Of a stretch of 6,637 nt of DNA, positions 1-4,793 are shown piece after piece. The position numbers were made by a program, and so were the translations under genes. Under the pieces are notes generated by a model. That model saw only the letters and a program-made list of their open reading frames with translations, made no database searches and was not told where the DNA came from. Numbering within the stretch: the first letter of the stretch is position 1; the number at the start of each line of letters is the position of its first letter. Origin of the DNA: an uncultured Ruminococcus sp. (GTDB lineage Bacteria; Bacillota; Clostridia; Oscillospirales; Acutalibacteraceae); contig CADCQO010000224.1 in assembly GCA_902803585.1 (NCBI GenBank), positions 1 to 6,637 on the forward strand, written 5' to 3'.

Positions 1-40
1 GTGCTTCACAGTTGATACATTTGTAGGATACAGTTTCCAT
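1..40 (-). CDS. N-terminal fragment of a zinc-ribbon protein, YdjG-like (partial)
   Basis: Thirteen codons are visible before the left edge, reading METVSYKCINCEA. A Met a few residues before a Tyr-Lys-Cys-x-x-Cys knuckle is typical of TFIIB-type zinc-ribbon proteins such as B. subtilis YdjG, where a second CxxC follows. The neighbour upstream on the same strand is a YdjI-type SPFH protein, and YdjG and YdjI are encoded in the same operon in B. subtilis, which supports the call. An in-frame ATG at 65-67 would add nine residues (MRCRKTHSL). I prefer position 40 because the short N-terminus fits the family and because the purine-rich AAAAAGGGG at 71-79 lies only three bases from the upstream ATG. 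A hairpin at 45-69 may bring that site close to position 40. Function is not readable from 13 residues; another CxxC-start protein is possible. Confidence 0.55.
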   Translation of the reverse strand, partial: METVSYKCINCEA

Positions 41-44
41 AAGC

Positions 45-69
45 GAATGTGTCTTTCGACACCTCATTC
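45..69 (-). promoter_or_regulatory. Hairpin between ribosome binding site and start codon
   Basis: On the minus strand GUGUC (62-58), loop GAAA (57-54) and GACAC (53-49) form a perfect five-pair stem closed by a GNRA tetraloop. The flanking GAAU (69-66) pairs with AUUC (48-45) across a three-base bulge. The hairpin sits exactly between the Shine-Dalgarno-like GGGG (74-71) and the ATG at 40. Folding would leave about five unpaired bases between them and would bury the alternative ATG at 67-65. The pairing is seen in the sequence; a role in translation is inferred. Confidence 0.45.
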
Positions 70-79
70 ACCCCTTTTT

Positions 80-121
80 AAAAAATGGCTGCCCTTACCG
101 GCAAAAGACACCGATAAGGGC
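80..121 (-). terminator. Intrinsic terminator after the SPFH gene
   Basis: Read on the minus strand, an 11-pair stem is formed by 121-111 and 101-91. It has a nine-base loop, is GC-rich at both ends, and its only imperfection is a G-U wobble. On the plus strand that pair becomes a C-A mismatch, so the structure is built for minus-strand transcription. Six T residues follow at 85-80. It lies 94 bases beyond the SPFH stop codon and directly before the ribosome binding site of the next minus-strand gene, so it may act as an attenuator with partial read-through. Confidence 0.8.
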
Positions 122-136
122 TCGCAACGGTTCATT

Positions 137-161
137 GTACGCAGGCTTTATCTGCCTGTAC
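137..161. other. Short inverted repeat in the SPFH 3' region
   Basis: GTACGCAGGC (137-146) and GCCTGTAC (154-161) can form a stem around a seven-base loop, with a two-base bulge. No T tract follows on either strand, so it is not an obvious terminator. It could be a 3'-end stability element or chance. Confidence 0.3.
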
Positions 162-214
162 CCTTTGAGCCGATTCTTTATATCGTTCAGATAAAAGACC
201 CATTGTCCAGATTA

Positions 215-1768
215 TCAGATAAGCGGTCTCGGCTTACCGCACTTATTGCAGAAATAGCCTGTATTACCGCCCTGTCCGCAGGAACAGGTCCAACCGCCCG
301 CAGTCTGCTGCTGGGGTGCCGCCTGCTGCTGAGGTGCTGCCTGCTGCTGGGGAGCCGCCTGCTGTTGAGGTGCTGCCTGCTGCTGAGGTGCTGTCTGCTG
401 CTGAGGTGCTGCCTGCTGCTGGGGCGCTGCCTGCTGCTGAGGTGCTGCCTGCTGACCATATGCCTGCTGGGGCTGCTGACCGTAAGGCTGCTGGGGCTGC
501 TGACCGTAAGGCTGCTGGGGCTGCTGTCCATAAGGCTGCTGACCGTAAGGCTGCTGTCCATAGGGCTGCTGACCGTAAGGCTGCTGGGGCTGCTGACCAT
601 AGGGCTGCTGACCGTAAGGCTGCTGTCCATAGGGTTGCTGTCCATAAGGCTGCTGTCCATAAGGCTGCTGTCCGTAGGGCTGCTGTCCATAAGGCGGCTG
701 TCCGTAGGGCTGCTGACCATAGGGCTGCTGACCATAAGGCTGCTGTTGCTGCATCTGCATCTGCTGCATATTTGCCTGAGATGATGTGCTCATAAAGCCC
801 TGTGTTGCACCCATACCCATGCCGACACCCATAAAGCCTGTCATCGCACCGTTTGCATTAGAACCTGCTGCTTCAATACCTCTTGCAACAGAAGTCTGTA
901 CGAAGGTTTCACGCATACTGGGGTCGTTGTAGATAGCGACACGGTTTCTCTCCTGAAGGAGTTTCTTTGTATCATCGTCATAAGAAATGCTGGTAATACC
1001 AACATTCTTGATTTCCAGACCACGATCCTGACGCCATACAGCATCGAGTGCATCACGCATATACTTGGTGAGAGTGGAGGTCTGGGTAGGAATTCTGGAC
1101 AGGGGCTGACCGAGCATGGAAATGCTGCTCAATGCCTCAGCCAGTGCGCCGATATACTCAGACATGAAAGTATCATCGAGGAATTCATCTACTTCAAGCC
1201 CCTTGCCGTCTGTTACGCACTCAGGCGGAATAACGGTATTGAAGAACTTCCACGGCTCTACGATCTGGATAGAGAAAGTACCGAAAGCTCTTACCATAAC
1301 GTCAATTTTGTAGTGCTCATCATAGTAAGGAACGGGAGATTTCGTGCCGAACTTGATACCTTCCATTGCACGCAGATTGATGTAAATAACTCTCTGCTCA
1401 TGGTAGGTATTGCCGCCGAAGCGAATTCTGTCCCAACCGTCTCTCAGAGAAGCACCGAATTCACCATTCATCAGCGAAGGCGAACTGGAATTTTCTACCT
1501 TATAGTAGCCCGGCACGGTACTGTAGTCTACAACACGGCCGCCGTCTACCAGACACATAAGCTGACCGGCAGCTACCTGAATAATAGAACCGTTGGAAAT
1601 AACGTTACTGCTGCGTCTGGTATTCGTATTTCTGCCCTGACCGGAATCTGCAAAGATACCGGGTGCCACAGCCGTTCTCGGCCCCATCTTGGACGGACGG
1701 TACGCCTCCAGATAGGCATCTGACAAAGTACCGCCAACTGCATTTACAGCAGCGCTGATAATACCCAT
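215..1768 (-). CDS. SPFH/band-7 domain protein with PYGQQ repeat tail and C-terminal zinc ribbon (YdjI-like)
   Basis: This 517-residue protein begins with the conserved YdjI-type N-terminus (MGIISAAVNAVGG). An SPFH/band-7-like core spans roughly residues 30-290 and includes the stretches DGWDRIRFGG and FGTFSIQIVEP. A Met/Gly-rich linker follows (about 305-343), then 17 Tyr-Gly-Gln-Gln units (344-440), eight Ala-Pro-Gln-Gln-Gln units (441-488) and a zinc ribbon at 493-515 with Cys 495, 497, 507 and 510 (CxC and CxxC). The family is annotated as SPFH domain or 'virion core' protein. In B. subtilis, YdjI belongs to the ydjFGHI operon with a PspA-type envelope-stress protein, and SPFH proteins generally scaffold membrane complexes. 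No transmembrane helix is visible, so membrane attachment would be peripheral or through partners. AGGAG at 1783-1779 precedes the ATG by ten bases. The promoter is at 1868-1896 and the terminator at 80-121. The repeat tail is far longer than the short linker usual between core and zinc ribbon. The family call is firm; the cellular role is inferred. Confidence 0.88.
   Translation of the reverse strand: MGIISAAVNAVGGTLSDAYLEAYRPSKMGPRTAVAPGIFADSGQGRNTNTRRSSNVISNGSIIQVAAGQLMCLVDGGRVVDYSTVPGYYKVENSSSPSLMNGEFGASLRDGWDRIRFGGNTYHEQRVIYINLRAMEGIKFGTKSPVPYYDEHYKIDVMVRAFGTFSIQIVEPWKFFNTVIPPECVTDGKGLEVDEFLDDTFMSEYIGALAEALSSISMLGQPLSRIPTQTSTLTKYMRDALDAVWRQDRGLEIKNVGITSISYDDDTKKLLQERNRVAIYNDPSMRETFVQTSVARGIEAAGSNANGAMTGFMGVGMGMGATQGFMSTSSQANMQQMQMQQQQPYGQQPYGQQPYGQPPYGQQPYGQQPYGQQPYGQQPYGQQPYGQQPYGQQPQQPYGQQPYGQQPYGQQPYGQQPQQPYGQQPQQPYGQQPQQAYGQQAAPQQQAAPQQQAAPQQQTAPQQQAAPQQQAAPQQQAAPQQQAAPQQQTAGGWTCSCGQGGNTGYFCNKCGKPRPLI
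305..448 (-). repeat. Tandem 18-base repeat, eight copies, encoding (A/T)APQQQ
   Basis: Eight uninterrupted 18-base units encode residues 441-488 of the SPFH protein. Each reads Ala-Ala-Pro-Gln-Gln-Gln, apart from one unit that starts with Thr. Gln is almost always CAG, so the array is rich in CAG/CTG triplets and prone to slippage. Length should vary between strains. Confidence 0.9.
449..739 (-). repeat. Tandem 15-base repeat, 17 units, encoding PYGQQ, with PQQ insertions
   Basis: Seventeen units encode residues 344-440 of the SPFH protein. Sixteen are Pro-Tyr-Gly-Gln-(Gln/Pro) and the last is Ala-Tyr-Gly-Gln-Gln. Four nine-base Pro-Gln-Gln spacers interrupt the array, after units 10, 14, 15 and 16. 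Units differ mainly at synonymous positions (TAT/TAC, GGT/GGA), which indicates repeated duplication of a few variant units. The long open frames on the opposite strand here are by-products of the repeat. Confidence 0.9.
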
Positions 1769-1867
1769 GATTAACCATCTCCTGTTAATGAATTTTGTAG
1801 TCCATGCACTGATATATTTCGGTATTGTCCGCCATTTTTCAGCAGAACAATATAACCTGACAATGAC

Positions 1868-1896
1868 ATTATACTATGATTTTATTCAATTTGCAA
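1868..1896 (-). promoter_or_regulatory. Sigma-A-type promoter of the SPFH gene
   Basis: On the minus strand, TTGCAA (1896-1891) is followed by a 17-base spacer and a perfect TATAAT (1873-1868). Transcription would start near 1861 and leave a leader of about 93 bases. No riboswitch was recognised in the leader. Confidence 0.75.
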
Positions 1897-2048
1897 GACA
1901 TATCAAAAAATAAACAACTTTTTCTGATTTTTCACACTATTCATGCCTGTTTTTGCCAAATAATCAAAAAAGAAAGAATCTCGGTTTTTCCATCGCAAAA
2001 TCCCCTGATTCATGATATTTTTTCTCATAAAATAGTCAGGTTTCGCTC

Positions 2049-2076
2049 TTGATTTCCTCTCAATGTATGGTATCAT
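2049..2076 (+). promoter_or_regulatory. Probable promoter of the carboxypeptidase gene (extended -10)
   Basis: TTGATT (2049-2054) is followed by a 16-base spacer and TATCAT (2071-2076). TGG immediately before the hexamer (2068-2070) gives an extended -10. The start would be near 2083, about 78 bases before the ATG. Confidence 0.5.
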
Positions 2077-2088
2077 AATAAATATATC

Positions 2089-2119
2089 GGCACATCATTT
2101 TTTCCACAAAGGCACATCA
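2089..2119 (+). repeat. Nine-base direct repeat just downstream of the promoter
   Basis: GGCACATCA occurs at 2089-2097 and again at 2111-2119. The copies are 22 bases apart, about two helical turns, and lie at and just after the expected transcription start. This layout would suit a regulator binding two sites on one DNA face, but two short copies could also arise by chance. Confidence 0.4.
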
Positions 2120-2160
2120 CACATTCACCCATTTTGACCTGACAGAGAGGTGAACAATCT

Positions 2161-3600
2161 ATGAAAAATTTCCGAAATACACCGCCCCCTTCCTTTGCGC
2201 CCAAAAGAAGAAGACCGCATATTGACTTTGAACAGCCGCTCACGGTAGGGGACAAACTGACCATTCTGTTAGTCATTCTGTCTATCTCGTCCGTTTTGTT
2301 TGTATCGCTCTATTTCATACTGCATTTTTTCACGCCACAGCAGAAAGACAGTCTGGCAGTGACAGAGGTATCGCAATCAGCAGATCCCCCTGTACCGACA
2401 GAGTTAAACAAACCGGAAAGCACAGACGACCACCTTGCACAGCTTGTCAGCGAAAGTTCAGAGGAAAGCTCCAAAGAAAGCTCTGACGAAATTTCAGACG
2501 AAAGCTCCAAAGAAAGCTCTGACGAAATTTCAGAGGAAAGCTCCAAAGAAAGCTCTGACGAAAGTTCAGAGGAAAGCTCCAAAGAAAGCTCTGACGAAAT
2601 TTCAGACGAAAGCTCCAAAGAAAACCCTGACGAAAGTTCAGACGAAAGCTCCAAAGAAAACCCTGACGAAAGTTCAGACGAAAGCTCTGACGAAAATTCA
2701 GACGAAAGTTCAGACGAAAACTCCAAAGAAAACTCTGACGAAATTTCAGACGAAAACTCCAAAGAAAACTCTGACGAAAGTTCAGAAAAAGAAAGCACTC
2801 TGCCCTACTTCCTGCAGGAAAATACCACGCAGGAAACAGACACCTATGCTCTCCACTACGGCGAGCTGATTCTGGTAAACAAGCAGCATTCGTGCGTTTA
2901 TGACGGTATCCGTCTGGCGGCACTGATAGACAATGCCGACCGTCATTATGCTTTGACTGACTCTTCTGTCACACTTCACCAGAATGTTATTCCTTCTTTT
3001 GACCGCATGATGGACGATTTCTATGACACCTGCGGCAGAACCGATATTATGGTTGCCTGCGGTTTCCGGAGTATCAATACACAGCGCCTGCTCTACGATA
3101 ACGAAATCAAAGATATCGGCAAAAAAGAAGCCGCTATGTGGGTGGCGCCGCCCCATTACAGCGAACATCAGACAGGCTACGCCTTTGACCTGAATCTGAA
3201 CCGTCCCGGTTCGGGCAGTATCAGCTATGAAAATACAGAGCCCTATTCTTGGATCAATCAGAACTGCTATATCTATGGATTTATCGAGCGTTATCCCGAA
3301 GGGCAGGAGGCTGTCACGGGATTCCATGCTGAATCGTGGCATTTCCGCTATGTCGGCATTCCCTCTGCCTATTATATGCACCAGAACGGCCTGACATTAG
3401 AAGAATATATTGATGTACTTCACGCTCATACTGTGCAGGATCCCCTTATCATCTATACCGAAACAAGCGCCTATGCACTGTATTATGTTCCTGCTGACGA
3501 CCATTCTACCACCAATATTCTCCTTCCTGCCAATTATTCCTATCTCATTTCCGGCGACAATGATTCCGGCTTTATCGTTACAGTATCTCTGACAGAGTGA
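2161..3600 (+). CDS. Membrane-anchored D-Ala-D-Ala carboxypeptidase, VanY/peptidase M15 family
   Basis: The 479-residue product trims the terminal D-Ala from peptidoglycan stem peptides outside the membrane. A basic, proline-rich cytoplasmic N-terminus (1-32) precedes one transmembrane helix (about 33-57). A Ser/Glu/Asp-rich repeat stalk covers 97-211 and the VanY catalytic domain about 230-420. Zinc and catalytic residues are all present: His336 and Asp343 in SEHQTGYAFDL, and Glu391 and His394 in ESWHFRY. The GFRS motif of the family is at 301-304. A further 55 residues after the domain look beta-rich and are unassigned. AGAGGTGA (2146-2153) precedes the ATG by seven bases. The gene stands alone, with its own promoter and a shared downstream terminator. 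VanY-type enzymes can contribute to glycopeptide resistance in van clusters, but no other van genes are here, so ordinary cell-wall maturation is more likely. Exact substrate (D,D- versus L,D-) is not settled by motifs alone. Confidence 0.92.
   Translation: MKNFRNTPPPSFAPKRRRPHIDFEQPLTVGDKLTILLVILSISSVLFVSLYFILHFFTPQQKDSLAVTEVSQSADPPVPTELNKPESTDDHLAQLVSESSEESSKESSDEISDESSKESSDEISEESSKESSDESSEESSKESSDEISDESSKENPDESSDESSKENPDESSDESSDENSDESSDENSKENSDEISDENSKENSDESSEKESTLPYFLQENTTQETDTYALHYGELILVNKQHSCVYDGIRLAALIDNADRHYALTDSSVTLHQNVIPSFDRMMDDFYDTCGRTDIMVACGFRSINTQRLLYDNEIKDIGKKEAAMWVAPPHYSEHQTGYAFDLNLNRPGSGSISYENTEPYSWINQNCYIYGFIERYPEGQEAVTGFHAESWHFRYVGIPSAYYMHQNGLTLEEYIDVLHAHTVQDPLIIYTETSAYALYYVPADDHSTTNILLPANYSYLISGDNDSGFIVTVSLTE
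2449..2793 (+). repeat. Ser/Glu/Asp repeat stalk, imperfect 12-residue units
   Basis: The stretch encodes residues 97-211 of the carboxypeptidase as variations on Glu-Ser-Ser-Lys-Glu-Ser-Ser-Asp-Glu-Ile-Ser-Asp (36 bases) with shorter six-residue derivatives. The same synonymous Ser codons recur at the same unit positions, so the array grew by duplication. Towards the 3' side AGC (Ser) is replaced by AAC (Asn), giving ENP and ENS units. The segment is strongly acidic and probably extended and disordered. Confidence 0.88.
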
Positions 3601-3606
3601 CATAGT

Positions 3607-3635
3607 CCCCGCCTACGCTTCGCTCAGAGGTGGGG
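3607..3635. repeat. GC-rich intergenic hairpin with an internal direct repeat
   Basis: CCCCGCCT (3607-3614) pairs with AGGTGGGG (3628-3635) through eight pairs, including one G-U. The eight bases TCGCTCAG occur in the loop (3620-3627) and again just after the stem (3640-3647). No T tract follows on the plus strand. It begins six bases after the carboxypeptidase stop codon and may be a dispersed intergenic repeat or a 3'-end stabilising structure. Confidence 0.5.
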
Positions 3636-3663
3636 CTTCTCGCTCAGGTGTGATAAAAGAACA

Positions 3664-3718
3664 AGACCGAACCAATGATGTGTTTGAAGTGACATCGAAG
3701 GTTCGGTCTGAATTTTTT
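3664..3718. terminator. Bidirectional intrinsic terminator between convergent genes
   Basis: AGACCGAACC (3664-3673) and GGTTCGGTCT (3700-3709) form a perfect ten-pair stem around a 26-base loop. On the plus strand it is followed by GAA and six T residues (3713-3718), ending transcripts of the carboxypeptidase. On the minus strand a broken T-rich tract follows the stem, after the stop codon of the DUF308-like gene. The large loop is unusual, but the stem and tract are clear. Confidence 0.8.
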
Positions 3719-4425
3719 CAGGTATCTTCTGTCGTGTTCTGCTCTTTTGCACGTTTCGCATCATCAATTTCTTTGACTTTCTTCTGGACGGCTTTGGAGA
3801 GAATATGTACGGAAACAATGTCCCAGATGCCGCTGATAACCAATGCTGTACCCATAATGATGGTCATGATCATCAGAAGTTCCTGTTCATCGCCGACAAA
3901 GCCAGGTTTCACCAGAGCAATGATGCCGAACATTAGCAGAAGCACCGCCGCAATCAGATGCAGCCACCAGTTTTTGACTTTCAGCTTGAAGTAGTTGATG
4001 GCATTCTGCAGCTTAACGGCAGCCACTACCAAAATGATCAGTGTCAGAACATTATTCAGCAGGGCAGCAAACCGCTCCGCCTGAAACAGCAGGAACACGC
4101 CGAACACAAGCATCGCTACTCCCTGCACCAACGCATATGAGCCGAACATTTCCTCGTTTTTCAGCCGCAGAAATGTAATACCCCGCAAAACGCCCCATAC
4201 GCACAGGATACAACCCACAATCTGAGTAACAAACTGGTTGAATTCCTTCGGTATGACGATCATCACCAGACCAAGAAGTATCAGAGCGATATTCAGCCCC
4301 ATCAGTTCGAGCCTGATCTCCTTGATTTTCTCCATAGCATTCTCGAATTCCTCGCTGGAATGCCTGACCTCTTCTTTGGACTTGACCGTAACCTTGTCTT
4401 TGTTGTTGCTTTTGTCCTTTGCCAT
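3718..4425 (-). CDS. Six-helix membrane protein, DUF308/HdeD-like
   Basis: The 235-residue product has a charged cytoplasmic N-terminus (1-40) and six predicted membrane helices at about 42-58, 65-86, 97-114, 121-142, 154-172 and 183-207. A Lys/Glu-rich C-terminal tail follows (211-235). Regularly paired short helices with glycine-rich faces, ending in a G-x-W-D-I type helix, match the DUF308/HdeD family. In E. coli HdeD is linked to acid resistance; in Bacillota the role is unknown. I place the start at 4425 because AAAGGAGG (4440-4433) lies seven bases upstream. The frame stays open to 4602, but that extension would cross the promoter and does not look like protein. The gene converges on the carboxypeptidase gene, with the terminator stem directly after its stop, and diverges from the ion-channel gene. 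The topology is firm, the family fairly so, and the function unknown. Confidence 0.8.
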   Translation of the reverse strand: MAKDKSNNKDKVTVKSKEEVRHSSEEFENAMEKIKEIRLELMGLNIALILLGLVMIVIPKEFNQFVTQIVGCILCVWGVLRGITFLRLKNEEMFGSYALVQGVAMLVFGVFLLFQAERFAALLNNVLTLIILVVAAVKLQNAINYFKLKVKNWWLHLIAAVLLLMFGIIALVKPGFVGDEQELLMIMTIIMGTALVISGIWDIVSVHILSKAVQKKVKEIDDAKRAKEQNTTEDT

Positions 4426-4464
4426 GATTTTTCCTCCTTTCTGATAGAATAAGCGGTCACTGTT

Positions 4465-4493
4465 ATTATAGCACAGATACAACAATTTGTACA
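4465..4493 (-). promoter_or_regulatory. Extended -10 promoter of the DUF308-like gene
   Basis: On the minus strand a perfect TATAAT (4470-4465) is preceded by TGC (4473-4471), giving an extended -10. A 17-base spacer separates it from the partial -35 TGTACA (4493-4488). Transcription would start near 4458, about 33 bases before the ATG. Confidence 0.7.
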
Positions 4494-4718
4494 TACATTT
4501 TTCCGGAATACAGGAAATTCTATCTATCTTTACAGAAAAATCAGAAGCTGACGGCGCATTTTTACCCTTTACGGGACAGCAGGTGCCTGAATCCATAAAC
4601 AATCATTCCGGTGAACCAACACGAAAAAACTGTATTACTCCGGCACATCTTCTGAGAAAACCTGTGTCTGAGATTCTGCTGAAGCATGTTGAACTGTGTG
4701 AGGTCGTACAGCTTATTA
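4494..4718. other. Intergenic stretch without a supported gene
   Basis: Open frames exist on both strands. One on the plus strand runs from a TTG at 4487 to 4750, and a minus-strand frame of about 50 codons contains an internal ATG. Neither has a ribosome binding site or a recognisable motif. No RNA element was recognised. It could be upstream regulatory sequence or decayed coding DNA. Confidence 0.4.
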
Positions 4719-4748
4719 TTGACATGGCAGCATTGATGATGCTATACT
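4719..4748 (+). promoter_or_regulatory. Near-consensus promoter of the ion-channel gene
   Basis: A perfect TTGACA (4719-4724) is followed by an 18-base spacer and TATACT (4743-4748). TGC immediately before the hexamer (4740-4742) adds an extended -10. Transcription would start near 4755, about 40 bases before the ATG at 4794. Confidence 0.78.
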
Positions 4749-4793
4749 GAAAATGTCGATAAAACAGGAAAAATGAATCGTGAGGAGAAATTT

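Larger units (their letters stand above)
1769..2160. other. Divergent intergenic region, AT-rich
   Basis: No credible gene is present in these 392 bases. They hold the SPFH ribosome binding site and about 90 bases of its leader, its promoter (1868-1896), an AT-rich stretch (1897-2000), a weak inverted repeat (CCTGATT at 2004-2010 with AGTCAGG at 2034-2040, one G-U pair), the carboxypeptidase promoter (2049-2076) and a nine-base direct repeat (2089-2119). The ribosome binding site of the plus-strand gene ends the region. Confidence 0.7.

Noticed and set aside
187..735. Ser/Met-rich minus-strand frame overlapping the SPFH tail
   Set aside because: It is the alternate frame of the same repeats; the SPFH frame has the core domain, zinc ribbon, promoter and ribosome binding site.
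305..739. CRISPR array or other spaced repeat
   Set aside because: The units are 15 and 18 bases, tandem and without unique spacers, and they are in frame within a protein-coding gene.
47..784. Long plus-strand open frame encoding a Leu/Arg/Cys-rich product over the repeat region
   Set aside because: It lies antisense to the SPFH gene. Its length comes from the stop-free CAG/CTG-rich repeats, and it has no domain or convincing ribosome binding site.
316..795. Second plus-strand open frame, Ala/Val-rich, over the same repeats
   Set aside because: It is another antisense reading of the 15- and 18-base arrays. Its composition is explained entirely by the repeat unit.
2310..2923. Minus-strand Leu/Ser- and Phe/Arg-rich frames and a Lys/Ala-rich plus frame over the carboxypeptidase stalk
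   Set aside because: They are shadows of the 36-base repeat with no start signals; the main frame carries the catalytic motifs.
2161..3600. Part of a vancomycin-resistance cluster
   Set aside because: Only a VanY-type peptidase is present. No VanH, VanA/B ligase, VanX or VanRS genes lie in the window, so a housekeeping wall enzyme is more likely.
4426..4602. N-terminal extension of the DUF308-like gene by 59 residues
   Set aside because: The extension crosses the perfect TATAAT and the AAAGGAGG site. The start at 4425 is much better placed.
4487..4750. 87-codon plus-strand frame upstream of the channel gene
   Set aside because: It starts with TTG, has no ribosome binding site, overlaps the promoters of both flanking genes and shows no motif.
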